From positions 248,001 to 312,000 of the forward strand of contig NZ_BAAATZ010000002.1 in the NCBI RefSeq assembly GCF_039533685.1: a stretch of DNA of 64,000 bases, read 5' to 3'. The notes below the pieces were generated by a model. That model made no database searches. It was not told the DNA's origin and saw only the letters and a program-made list of their open reading frames with translations. Source of the DNA: Actinocorallia aurantiaca (GTDB taxonomy: Bacteria > Actinomycetota > Actinomycetes > Streptosporangiales > Streptosporangiaceae). This document shows positions 17,418-25,983 of this stretch, one piece after another. Position 1 is the first letter of the stretch. Every line of letters starts with the position of its first letter. Made by a program: the position numbers and the translations under genes.

Positions 17418-18752
17418 GTGACCGACACACCCTCTCGGGCCGAGGAGGCCCGCGCGTTCGGGTTCGAGACGCGGCAACTGCACGCCGGGCAGCGGCCCGA
17501 CCCGAACACCGGCGCGCGTGCGGTGCCCATCTTCCAGACGACCAGCTACGTGTTCGAGGACCCGGAGTCGGCGGCGGCGTACTTCAACCTCCAGGAGTAC
17601 GGGAACACCTATTCGCGCATCATGAACCCGACCGTCGCGGTGTTCGAGGAGCGGATGGCCAACCTCGAAGGCGGCTGCGGCGCGGTGGCGTTCTCCAGCG
17701 GGATCGCCGCGCAGGCCGCCGCGCTGTTCACCCTGCTGGAGCCGGGCGACCACGTCGTCTCGTCGTCGGCGCTCTACGGCGGGACGGTGAACCAGTTCAA
17801 GCACCTGTTCCGCAAGATGAGCGTGGAGCTGACCTGGGTCGACCCCGACGACCCGGACGCCTGGCGCAAGGCGGTCCGCCCGAACACCAAGGCGTTCTTC
17901 GGCGAGACGATCGGCAACCCGTCCGGGAACGTCCTGGACATCGAGGCCGTGGCGTCGATCGCGCACGAGCACGGGCTGCCGCTGATCGTGGACAGCACGT
18001 TCGCGACGCCGTACCTGTGCCGCCCGATCGAGTGGGGCGCCGACATCGTGGTCCACTCGGCGACCAAGTTCATCGGCGGCCACGGCACGAGCATCGGCGG
18101 CGTCGTGGTGGAGGCGGGCACGTTCGACTGGTCCAACGGCCGGTTCCCCGTGGTCGCCGACCCGTCGCCCGCCTACCACGGCCTGAAGTTCCACGAGACG
18201 TTCGGCACGTACGGCTACCTGATGAAGCTCCGCGCCGAGACCCTGCGCGACCTCGGCGGGGCACTCGCTCCTCTCAACGCCTTCCTGTTCCTCCAGGGCC
18301 TGGAGACGCTGTCGCTGCGGATGGAACGCCACGTCGCGAACGCAAGGGCGATCGCGGAGTTCCTCCAGTCGCACGAACTGGCGTCGAACGTCACCTACCC
18401 GGGCCTGCCGACGAGCGAGTACCGGCCGCTCGTGGAGAAGTACCTGCCGCTCGGCGCGGGCGCGGTGTTCTCCTTCGACTGCGCCGGCGGCCGGGAAGGC
18501 GGTCAGGACCTCATCAGAGGCGTGACGCTCTGGTCGCACCTGGCGAACATCGGAGACGCGAAGAGCCTGATCATCCACCCGGCCAGCACCACCCACCGCC
18601 AGCTCGGCGACGACGAACTCGCGGCGGCCGGAGTCGGCCCGGGCACGGTGCGCCTGTCGGTCGGCACCGAGTCCGTCGACGACCTGATCTGGGACCTGGA
18701 GCAGGGCTTCGCGCACGTCGCCGCGGAAGCGAAGAGGAGGAGAACGGCATGA
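17418..18752 (+). CDS. metY: O-acetylhomoserine sulfhydrylase MetY
   Basis: PLP enzyme that joins O-acetylhomoserine with sulfide to give homocysteine (or with methanethiol to give methionine). 444 residues of the Cys/Met-metabolism family. Cofactor segments include SSGIAAQAAALF near residue 95 and IVVHSATKFIGGHGTSIGG near 215, where the Lys of SATKF is the Schiff-base lysine. The late motif LWSHLANIGDAKSLIIHPAS carries the substrate Arg-proximal region typical of MetY. GTG start after AGGAAGAGA. Its stop overlaps the start of the CoA-binding gene (ATGA). Confidence 0.96.
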   Translation: MTDTPSRAEEARAFGFETRQLHAGQRPDPNTGARAVPIFQTTSYVFEDPESAAAYFNLQEYGNTYSRIMNPTVAVFEERMANLEGGCGAVAFSSGIAAQAAALFTLLEPGDHVVSSSALYGGTVNQFKHLFRKMSVELTWVDPDDPDAWRKAVRPNTKAFFGETIGNPSGNVLDIEAVASIAHEHGLPLIVDSTFATPYLCRPIEWGADIVVHSATKFIGGHGTSIGGVVVEAGTFDWSNGRFPVVADPSPAYHGLKFHETFGTYGYLMKLRAETLRDLGGALAPLNAFLFLQGLETLSLRMERHVANARAIAEFLQSHELASNVTYPGLPTSEYRPLVEKYLPLGAGAVFSFDCAGGREGGQDLIRGVTLWSHLANIGDAKSLIIHPASTTHRQLGDDELAAAGVGPGTVRLSVGTESVDDLIWDLEQGFAHVAAEAKRRRTA

Positions 18753-19231
18753 CCGACCTCAGCCGGTACCAGGACCCGAAGACGGTCCAGCGCGTCCTCC
18801 ACACCGCGAGGACGATCGCGATCGTCGGCCTGTCGAGCAACGAGCTGCGAGCCAGCTACTTCGTCGGCTACTACCTCAAACGACACGGCTACCGTGTGAT
18901 CCCCGTGAACCCCCGCGAGACGGAGATCCTAGGCGAGACGTCCTACCCGACCCTCCTCGACGTCCCCGTCCCCGTGGACGTCGTGAACGTCTTCCGCGCC
19001 CCGGACGCCCTCCCCGGCATCGCCCGGGAGACCGCGCGGATCGGCGCCGCGTCCCTCTGGTGCCAGTTCGGCGTCATCAACGAGGAGGGCAACCGGATCG
19101 CCGAGGACGCCGGCGCGGACGTGATCGTGGACCGCTGCATCAAGATCGAACACGCCCGCTACTTCGGCCGCATGCACTGGCTCGGCTTCAACACCCAGCG
19201 CATCACCTCCGTCCGCACCGGTCTCCAGTGA
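18749..19231 (+). CDS. CoA-binding (YccU-like) Rossmann protein
   Basis: 160 residues of the CoA_binding_2 family: TIAIVGLSSNELRASYFVG near residue 24 is the nucleotide-binding glycine loop, and HGYRVIPVNPRETEILGE near 50 is the family signature. The C-terminus has the DRCIKIEHARY motif. These single-domain relatives of succinyl-CoA synthetase subunits bind CoA; their role is unclear. It overlaps metY by 4 bp, so it is made with the methionine enzymes. A link to the CoA released by MetX is an attractive but unproven inference. Confidence 0.88.
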   Translation: MTDLSRYQDPKTVQRVLHTARTIAIVGLSSNELRASYFVGYYLKRHGYRVIPVNPRETEILGETSYPTLLDVPVPVDVVNVFRAPDALPGIARETARIGAASLWCQFGVINEEGNRIAEDAGADVIVDRCIKIEHARYFGRMHWLGFNTQRITSVRTGLQ

Positions 19232-19252
19232 CCGGCGTGCCGCTGGGACGGG

Positions 19253-19918
19253 TCAGTCCGTGAAGCGGCCGGGGACCATGAGGCCGGTCTCGTAGGCGGC
19301 GATCACGGCTTGGACTCGGTCGCGGAGCCCGAGCTTGGTGAGGACGTTGCTGACGTGCGTCTTCACGGTGTGCTCGCTCACCGTGAGCCGTGCGGCGATC
19401 TCCGCGTTGGACAGGCCGCCTGCGAGCAGCCGCAACGTCTCGCGTTCGCGGGAGGTGAGGACGTCCAGCCGTTCGGTGCGGGCCGGCGGCACCGCCGAAC
19501 CGGAGGTGAAGGCGGCGATCAGGGTGCTGGTGACCGAAGGCGAGAGCAGCGACTCGCCCGCCGCGACCACCCGGACGGCGTGCACGAGGTCGTCCCGCCG
19601 CACGTCCTTGAGCAGGAAGCCGCTCGCGCCCGCGCGCAGGGCGTCGAAGACGTGGTCGTCCTGCCCGAAGGTGGTCAGCATGACGACCCGGGCGGACGTC
19701 TCGGCCTGGATGATCCGGGCCGCCTCGATACCGTCCATCCCCGGCATCCGGATGTCGAGCAGGACGACGTCGGGGCCGTGCTCCCGGGTCGCGCCGACCG
19801 CCTCGAACCCGTCTCCGGCCTCCGCGACGACCTCGATGCCGGGCTGCGCGTCCAGGATCATCGCGAAACCGGCGCGGACCAGCTCCTGGTCGTCGGCCAC
19901 CACGACGCGGATCGTCAT
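19253..19918 (-). CDS. NarL/LuxR-type response regulator
   Basis: 221 residues. Receiver domain: VVVADDQELVRAGFAMIL near residue 5, phosphoacceptor Asp in VVLLDIRMPGMDG near 54, Thr in VVMLTTFGQDD near 80, Lys in GFLLKDVRRDD near 104. The C-terminal LuxR helix-turn-helix (LTSRERETLRLLAGGLSNAE, then HTVKTHVSNVLTKLGLRDRV) spans residues 150-210. The ATG overlaps the stop of the histidine kinase gene, its evident partner. No ligand or target is indicated beyond the upstream membrane protein in the same operon. Confidence 0.95.
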   Translation of the reverse strand: MTIRVVVADDQELVRAGFAMILDAQPGIEVVAEAGDGFEAVGATREHGPDVVLLDIRMPGMDGIEAARIIQAETSARVVMLTTFGQDDHVFDALRAGASGFLLKDVRRDDLVHAVRVVAAGESLLSPSVTSTLIAAFTSGSAVPPARTERLDVLTSRERETLRLLAGGLSNAEIAARLTVSEHTVKTHVSNVLTKLGLRDRVQAVIAAYETGLMVPGRFTD

Positions 19919-21096
19919 GCCGCCGCCTTTCCCGGCGCGGACACGGGCAGCCGCGCGCTCACCTCGAATCCCGGGCGGAGATCCGCCCGCGGGCCCGCCG
20001 TCGCCGTCCCGCCGCAGGCCGCGGCCCGTTCGCGGATGCCGATCAGGCCGTTGCGGCCGGACGGCAGGACCGTCCCCGCGCCGCGGCCGTCATCGACGAC
20101 GCGGACCTCCAGCGCGTCGTCGTGCCAGCACACGCGCACCTCGGCGCGGGCGGCTCCGGCGTGCTTGACGACGTTGGTCAGCGCCTCCTGCACGATCCGG
20201 TACGCGGCGACGTCGCAGTCGACGGGCAGCGGACGCGGCTCGCCTTCCACATCGCACCGCACCTCCAGCCCGGCTCCGGCGACCTGGCGGACGAGCGCGG
20301 GCAGGTCGCGGGCCGTCGGCTGCGGAGCACGCGCGCCGTCATCGTCCTTGAGAACGGACAACATCCGGCGCAGCTGGTCCAAGGCGTCACGTCCGGTGTC
20401 GGCGATCGTGTCGAACGCCGTCGCGGCCCGGTCGGGCGCCGTCTCCAGCGCGACCGGGCCCGCCTCGGCCTGGACGACCATGAGGCTGATCGAATGCGCC
20501 AGGACGTCGTGCATGTCGCGGGCGATACGGGCGCGTTCCCGTTCGGCGGCGCGCTCCTCGTCCATCCGGCGCTCGCGTTCCAGGCGGAGGGCCCGTTCGG
20601 CGAGCGCGGCCGCCTGTGCGCGGGATCCTGCCGAAGCCCGGCCCAGCGCATACGCGGCGACGTACAGGACGATGCCCCGCGTCGCGGTGTCCGGTGAGCC
20701 GACCGTGATCAGGCCGACCAGGCACATCACCGTGAGCAGCGCCAACCGCACCCGGAGCGGGCAACCGGCCGCCACGCCGTACAGCGCGATGAGCGCCCCG
20801 TACCAGAGCGGCTGCGACGCCAACGGCTCGGCGAGGTCGTAGAGACCGGAGAAGACGACGCAGAGCAGCAGGACCGGCACTGGCGCACGGCGCCGCGCCA
20901 CCAGGGGGAGCGACGCCCCCACAGCCGCGACATAACCCCACCAGTGCCAGGGGAGCCCGCTGACACTCTGCTGGAACAGCAGCGGCGCGACCTGCGCACC
21001 GGCCACTCCCGCCGCGAGAGCCGCATCCGACCAGGGTGAACGCGCCAGACGGCGAAGCCGGGAAACGGTCGGCACGGGCATGCTGGATTCTCGCAT
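19915..21096 (-). CDS. Membrane sensor histidine kinase (HisKA_3, NarX/DesK class)
   Basis: 393 residues. The N-terminal half has about five hydrophobic segments (residues 25-150) with little periplasmic loop, as in intramembrane-sensing kinases. The HisKA_3 dimerisation helix has the phosphorylated His in RIARDMHDVLAHSISLMVVQ near residue 195. The HATPase domain shows ALTNVVKHAG (N-box) near 300 and GRGAG and GLIGIRERAAACGG (G-boxes) near 340-365. Stop and start overlap with the response regulator. The start could also be the ATG at 21081. Membrane or envelope stress is a plausible signal. Confidence 0.93.
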   Translation of the reverse strand: MRESSMPVPTVSRLRRLARSPWSDAALAAGVAGAQVAPLLFQQSVSGLPWHWWGYVAAVGASLPLVARRRAPVPVLLLCVVFSGLYDLAEPLASQPLWYGALIALYGVAAGCPLRVRLALLTVMCLVGLITVGSPDTATRGIVLYVAAYALGRASAGSRAQAAALAERALRLERERRMDEERAAERERARIARDMHDVLAHSISLMVVQAEAGPVALETAPDRAATAFDTIADTGRDALDQLRRMLSVLKDDDGARAPQPTARDLPALVRQVAGAGLEVRCDVEGEPRPLPVDCDVAAYRIVQEALTNVVKHAGAARAEVRVCWHDDALEVRVVDDGRGAGTVLPSGRNGLIGIRERAAACGGTATAGPRADLRPGFEVSARLPVSAPGKAAA

Positions 21097-21105
21097 GATC
21101 GATCT

Positions 21106-21681
21106 TCACGCCTGTTTCACGTGAACCAGGGCGGAGCGGCGGGCCAGCGGGGCGAGCCCGGCGACCATCAGCAGGCCCGAGACCGGCAGCAGGTCCAGTC
21201 CCAGGAACGAGAGCAGCACGCTGAGCACGACGGCCCCCGCCTGCCAGACCGGCACGGCGCGGACCGCCGCCAGATGGCAGGCCGCCACGAGCAGCCCGAG
21301 GAAGAAGAGCATCGGCCCCACCGCGTAGACGGCGAGCTCGACGCCGGGCACATCCTGGACTTCGGAGAACATGCGGCTCATATCTGAGTGATCTGCTGCC
21401 AGTGCCCCGACGACGAGATCGATCCCGATCTGCACGAGGGCGCACACGACGCCGACACCGGCGCAGACGGCCGTCCCCGTGGCGAACGCCCCCCGCCCCG
21501 CCAGCCGCCGCATCTCCCACAGCACCGGAACGAACAGGAGCAACGCGACGAAGAACGCCAGGTGGCCGACCGTCCAGGCGAGCCCGGGCCCGCGCTCCCC
21601 GTCCCTCCCGTCCAGGAGCCGAACGATCCCGTAGACGACGACCAGGGCCGGGGCGGTGACCAGGGAGAAAGAAGTCTTCAT
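21106..21681 (-). CDS. Six-helix membrane protein of unknown function
   Basis: 191 residues with about six hydrophobic segments. The ATG at 21681 has GAGG 8 bp upstream; a longer open frame to 21717 is less likely. I do not recognise a domain; the layout resembles actinobacterial DUF4386-like or tRNA-linked small integral membrane proteins only loosely. It is the first gene of the operon with the histidine kinase and response regulator (9 bp before the kinase). It may be the sensed or regulated membrane component. Confidence 0.7.
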   Translation of the reverse strand: MKTSFSLVTAPALVVVYGIVRLLDGRDGERGPGLAWTVGHLAFFVALLLFVPVLWEMRRLAGRGAFATGTAVCAGVGVVCALVQIGIDLVVGALAADHSDMSRMFSEVQDVPGVELAVYAVGPMLFFLGLLVAACHLAAVRAVPVWQAGAVVLSVLLSFLGLDLLPVSGLLMVAGLAPLARRSALVHVKQA

Positions 21682-21872
21682 GCCGGAATCCTCGCTCCGG
21701 CCCCCCTTTCCGGACATCGCCGAAGCGGCCCATCTCCCGCCTCCCTCGCACGACGGAGGTCGGCGGATGGCCGGGACACAGGCAGGGCTCGGCCCGAACG
21801 GGATACTCCATCAGTTGTACTGTGCGGCTCGGCGATACACGGGAACCGGCGAACACCGAGAGGATCTGCGTG

Positions 21873-22754
21873 ATGGCGAGCGGGCGCGTCGGCAGTGCTG
21901 CCGTACGGGAGATCTGGCACTACCCCGTCAAGAGCATGGCGGGAGTGCTCCTCGAGGCCTGCGACCTGACCGCTGACGGGTTCGTCGGTGACCGGGGCTG
22001 GGCGGTCAGGGACGAGAAGCGGAAGTGCATCACGGACGCGCGCTCACTGCCCGCGCTCCTCGACGTCGAGGTGCGGTACACGCGTCCGCCCGTCTCCGGC
22101 GAGTCCGCGCCCCCGGTCGAGCTGCGGCTGCCCGGGACGCGAACGGTCACCTCCGAGGACGGCGACGTGCACGAAGCGCTGACCGAGTACCTGGGCACCG
22201 ACGTGACGCTGTGGCCGCGGCTGCCCGAGGACCGGCGTGAGCACTACCTGCGGGTCTATCCCGAGGACGTGACCGGCTACCTGACCGACCTGTTCGGGGT
22301 GACGGAGCCGGACGACCTGCCCGACCTCTCTCAGCTGCCGCCCGCGCTGGCGGAGTTCCAGACCATCCCGGGCAGTTACTTCGACGCCTATCCCGTCCAT
22401 CTCGTCACCACCGGCACGCTCGACGCGCTCGCCACCGCCCTGGACCGCCCGGTCGACGTGCGCAGACTGCGGCCCAACCTCGTGGTGGAAGGCCCCGCCG
22501 AGGCGGACGAGGACTGGACGGGCCGCGAACTGCGGCTCGGCGACGCGGTGGTGCGGATCGAGGCCCGGTGCCCGCGCTGCGTGATGATCTCGCGCCCGCG
22601 GCAGGGCCTTCCGACGGACCGCGACCTGCTGCGCACGGTCCACCGCGACTTCGGCCACAACGCGGGCTACTACGCGTCCGTCGTGCAGCCGGGCCGAGTC
22701 GCCTCCGGCGACCCGGTCGACAGCGCCTCGGACCGCCCCCGCACGACGGCATGA
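21873..22754 (+). CDS. MOSC-domain protein with MOSC N-terminal barrel
   Basis: 293 residues. MOSC_N beta-barrel: VREIWHYPVKSMAGVLLEAC and GFVGDRGWAVRD near residues 10-45. MOSC domain: LRPNLVVEGPAEADEDWTG near 205 and EARCPRCVMISRPRQG near 230, with the conserved Cys in RCPRC that would hold molybdenum cofactor sulfur. Relatives (YcbX, mARC) transfer Mo-cofactor sulfur or reduce N-hydroxylated compounds with a partner reductase. No ferredoxin domain is fused here. The ATG at 21873 has AGGA 10 bp upstream. Monocistronic, closed by the hairpin at 22837. Confidence 0.9.
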   Translation: MASGRVGSAAVREIWHYPVKSMAGVLLEACDLTADGFVGDRGWAVRDEKRKCITDARSLPALLDVEVRYTRPPVSGESAPPVELRLPGTRTVTSEDGDVHEALTEYLGTDVTLWPRLPEDRREHYLRVYPEDVTGYLTDLFGVTEPDDLPDLSQLPPALAEFQTIPGSYFDAYPVHLVTTGTLDALATALDRPVDVRRLRPNLVVEGPAEADEDWTGRELRLGDAVVRIEARCPRCVMISRPRQGLPTDRDLLRTVHRDFGHNAGYYASVVQPGRVASGDPVDSASDRPRTTA

Positions 22755-22836
22755 TCTTCATCAAGGCGGTCGTGGACGAGTACGACGCGCCTCCTCCACG
22801 ATGACCGCTTACCTGAGGCGTCTCGGAGCATGGTGA

Positions 22837-22875
22837 ACGCGACGGAGCGTCGGCCCGAGGAACGCTCCGTCGCGT
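22837..22875 (+). terminator. Strong hairpin terminator after the MOSC gene
   Basis: Perfect 14-bp inverted repeat (ACGCGACGGAGCGT at 22837-22850, its complement at 22862-22875) with an 11-nt loop, followed 12 nt later by seven T residues (22888-22894). It lies 82 bp after the MOSC stop and fits intrinsic termination of plus-strand transcription. Confidence 0.8.
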
Positions 22876-23134
22876 GCATCGCCTCACTTTTTTTCGCGGT
22901 GTCGGTTCCGCCACCGGCCATCGGGGCGATCCTGTCGGTTGCACAGACCTCGCTATTTCCGACTTTCCGGTGAACTGGAACAATCCGAGATCGGCGCGCC
23001 GTAGACGACACGGCGGGGTAGAGGACACGACGTGTGGGCGAAACGGGGGAAGGCGCCTGACCCGGCCGGGCAGGTCCTCGACCCCGCCGCGGACGTGATG
23101 AGAGCGCCGCGGAACTCGAAGACTGGGACGACCT
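22876..23134 (+). other. Non-coding leader upstream of the NRPS gene
   Basis: With the terminator just before it, this forms a 380-bp stretch without a convincing gene. The open frames inside show no domain and no Shine-Dalgarno site. It should hold the NRPS promoter; the AT-richer patch CGCTATTTCCGACTTTCC near 22950 is the only candidate, and I cannot fix -35 and -10 boxes. Confidence 0.4.
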
Positions 23135-25777
23135 ATGAGTACCTCGAAGAAGCCGTCCAACCTGGAGGACGTGCTCCCGCTGTCCCCCCTCCAGCAGGGC
23201 CTGTACTTTCACGCGCTCTATGACGGCGACTCCGACGTCTACTCCGCCCAGACGGTCCTCGAACTGGCGGGTCCGCTCGACGTCGCCCGGCTGCGGGCCG
23301 CAGCCGAGGCCGTCCTGCGCCGCCACGCCAACCTGCGGGCCTCCTTCCGGCAGCGCAAACAGGGCGACCCCGTGCAGGTCGTGCATCGGGAGGTCAGGCT
23401 GCCGTGGGAGGAGGTCGACCTGTCGGACGACCCCGATGCCGCCGCCGCGCTGGTCGAGCGGGAGAGGCGGCGCCGCTGGGACCTCACCCGGCCGCCGCTC
23501 ATCCGGTTCGTGCTCGCCCGGCTCGGGCCCGAGCGGCACCGGCTGATCTGCACCAACCACCATCTGCTGCTCGACGGCTGGTCGACCCCGGTCGTCACCA
23601 CCGAACTGTTCGCGCTGTACCTCAGCAAGGGCGACGACAGGGCGCTGCCGCGCGTCACGCCCTACAAGACCTATCTCGCCTGGGTGGCCCGGCAGGACCG
23701 GGAGGCGGCCGTCGCGGCCTGGACCTCGGCGCTGGAGGGCGTCGAGGACCCGACCTTCATCCGGCCGAAGGCGTCGGGGCCCGCGGTCCCGCCGAAGATG
23801 ATCGAGCTGCGGCTCGACCCCGGGACCAGCACCGCGCTCACCGCCCGCGCCCGCGCCGAGAGGATCACCCTCAACACGATTTTCCAGCTCGCCTGGGGGC
23901 TGGTCCTCGGCTGCGAGACCGGCCGCACCGACGTGCTCTTCGGCGGGGTGGTGTCGGGACGGCCGCCGGAGCTGCCCGGAGTCGCCTCCATGGTCGGCCT
24001 GCTCATCAACACGCTGCCTGTCCGGGTCCGGACCCGGCCCGGGGACACCGTGCGCGAGGCGCTGCGGCGGCTCCAGGACGAGCAGACCGAGCTGATGCCG
24101 CACCAGCACCTGTCGATCGCCGAGATCCAGCGGCTCACCCGCGTCGGCGCCCTGTTCGACACGATCATCGTGCTGGAGAACTACCCCTACGACCCGTCGG
24201 CCGAGGCCACCGACCTGGACGGGCTCAAGGTCACGGCCGGGGTCGGCTACGACGCCACTCACTACCCGATCGCACTGGGCGCCATCCCCGGCGAGCGGCT
24301 GCTGCTGCGTATGGACTACCGGCCGGACCTGTTCGACGACGGGCAGGCGCGGCGGCTGATCCACCGGCTGGAGAAGGCGCTCCGACTGGTCGCCGACGAG
24401 CCGGACACGCCCGTCGGCCGGATCGACCTGCTCGATCCCGAGGAGCGGGAGGCGGCCGCCACCGCCCGTCCGCAGCCGGTCCACGACCGGAATCCGGCCG
24501 ACGGGCGCGGGAACGCCCGTGAGAGCCGACCCGACGGCAAGCGGCTGGTCGCCTACATCGTGCCCGCGAGCGGCCGGGAACCGGGCCCGGACCTCGAAGA
24601 GGAGCTGCGCCGGTTCGCCGCCGAGCACCTCCCGTCGTACATGGTGCCGTCGACGTTCGTGCTCCTGCCGGAGCTCCCGCTCAGCTCGAGCGGCAAGGTC
24701 GACCACAAGGCGCTGCCCGTCCCCGACTTCGGGCACGGGCTGGAGGGCCGCGACCCCGAGGGCCCGGAGGAGGAGCAGATCGCCGCGCTGTTCGCCCGGG
24801 TCCTCGGACTGCCGAGGGTGCCGGCCGACGTCAGCTTCTTCCGCCTGGGCGGCGACTCGATCTTCGCGGTGCGCCTGAGCGGCCTGGCCCGCTCGGCCGG
24901 GCTCGACCTGTCCCCGCGGGCGATCTTCGCCCTCCAGACCGTGGAGGCGCTGGCCGCCGCGCGCGGCGGCCCCGGGGACGAGGAACTCGGCCTCGGCGTG
25001 CTCCTGCCGATCCGCGCCGAAGGCCGGCGACCCCCGCTGTTCTGCCTGCCCCCCGCGGGCGGCCTGGCCTGGCCCTACTTCGGGCTGATCCCGCACCTGC
25101 CCGCCGACCAGCCCGTTTACGGGCTCCAGGCGCGCGGCTTCCTGGACGCCGACGAACCCCTGCACGCGTCGGTCGAGGACGCCGCCCGCGATCACGTGGC
25201 GCACCTGCGGAGCGTCCAGCCCCACGGCCCCTACCACCTGGCGGGCTACTCCCTCGGCGGACTCATCGCCTACGAGGCGGCCCGGCAGCTCCGAGCGGCG
25301 GGGGAGGAGGTCGCCCTGCTGGCGCTGATCGACTCCTTCCACTCCCAGGACCTCGACGTCCCCGGCCGGGAGATAGTCCCCGAACTGCTGGAGGCCGCCG
25401 GGATCTCCGAGGAGATCGCGGGAGACCGGCACGCACCGGACGTCCCCCGGGTCATGGAGGCACTCCGTGAGAAGGGCAGCGCCTTCGCCAGCCTCGACGA
25501 CCACGGCCTCATCGCCCTGTACCGCAACTACGAGAACGGCCTCCGGATCGCGGGCGAGTACGAACCGGGCCCGCTCGACGGCGACATCGTGTTCTTCACC
25601 GCCCTGCACGGCCGCACCGCCGACTCCCTGACGGCCGAGGCCAACTGGGGCCCCCTCCTCAGCGGAACGGTCGAGAACCATGAGCTGGACGTCGAGCACC
25701 GCTTCCTGATGGAGCCGGAACCCCTCGCCGAGATCGCCCGCGTGATCACGACCGGGATCCGCCCCGCCGATCCGTGA
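23135..25777 (+). CDS. Orphan NRPS module: condensation, truncated adenylation, carrier, thioesterase
   Basis: 880 residues. The condensation domain (residues 8-440) has LPLSPLQQGLYFHALYD and the active site HHLLLDGW at 142-149 (catalytic His143). It ends at VGRIDLLDPEERE. An adenylation N-terminal core of roughly 400 residues should follow, but after about 25 residues the sequence picks up at RPDGKRLVAYIVP (near 469), the start of the A-domain C-terminal lid, with the A10 lysine motif SSSGKVDHKAL. The carrier domain has the phosphopantetheine Ser575 in RLGGDSIFAV. A type I thioesterase has GYSLGG with Ser706. All joins are in frame. No MbtH protein, phosphopantetheinyl transferase or other module is nearby. 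Without its core it cannot select an amino acid itself; it may load in trans or be a relic. Confidence 0.92.
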   Translation: MSTSKKPSNLEDVLPLSPLQQGLYFHALYDGDSDVYSAQTVLELAGPLDVARLRAAAEAVLRRHANLRASFRQRKQGDPVQVVHREVRLPWEEVDLSDDPDAAAALVERERRRRWDLTRPPLIRFVLARLGPERHRLICTNHHLLLDGWSTPVVTTELFALYLSKGDDRALPRVTPYKTYLAWVARQDREAAVAAWTSALEGVEDPTFIRPKASGPAVPPKMIELRLDPGTSTALTARARAERITLNTIFQLAWGLVLGCETGRTDVLFGGVVSGRPPELPGVASMVGLLINTLPVRVRTRPGDTVREALRRLQDEQTELMPHQHLSIAEIQRLTRVGALFDTIIVLENYPYDPSAEATDLDGLKVTAGVGYDATHYPIALGAIPGERLLLRMDYRPDLFDDGQARRLIHRLEKALRLVADEPDTPVGRIDLLDPEEREAAATARPQPVHDRNPADGRGNARESRPDGKRLVAYIVPASGREPGPDLEEELRRFAAEHLPSYMVPSTFVLLPELPLSSSGKVDHKALPVPDFGHGLEGRDPEGPEEEQIAALFARVLGLPRVPADVSFFRLGGDSIFAVRLSGLARSAGLDLSPRAIFALQTVEALAAARGGPGDEELGLGVLLPIRAEGRRPPLFCLPPAGGLAWPYFGLIPHLPADQPVYGLQARGFLDADEPLHASVEDAARDHVAHLRSVQPHGPYHLAGYSLGGLIAYEAARQLRAAGEEVALLALIDSFHSQDLDVPGREIVPELLEAAGISEEIAGDRHAPDVPRVMEALREKGSAFASLDDHGLIALYRNYENGLRIAGEYEPGPLDGDIVFFTALHGRTADSLTAEANWGPLLSGTVENHELDVEHRFLMEPEPLAEIARVITTGIRPADP

Positions 25778-25983
25778 GAAAGGTCGAAACCCGACACCAG
25801 ACCGGTACCGGGACCTTCCTGCGCGCCGCCCACCGCGCCTCGGGCGATGCTCTGAGAATCCATATGTGTCACTTTCCACATGCTTTCGGCCCCCGACGCC
25901 TACACTGGCCTCCAAACACGAGTGATCTACAAAGAACCGTCTGCTGACGGATTTCACCTCCTAGCGGACGGAGGGCCGGCGCC

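Noticed and set aside
16098..18716. 872-codon minus-strand frame opposite metX and metY
   Set aside because: Shadow of two well-identified genes. Repetitive low-complexity translation and no recognisable motif.
23135..25777. Larger biosynthetic gene cluster around the NRPS
   Set aside because: Neighbours are a MOSC protein and a cyclase-GUN4 protein. No tailoring enzymes, transporters, MbtH or phosphopantetheinyl transferase are adjacent.
22670..25957. 1095-codon open frame on the minus strand opposite the NRPS gene
   Set aside because: It lies antisense to a clearly coding gene, has Arg/Gly/Val-rich composition with no domain, and arises from third-position GC bias.
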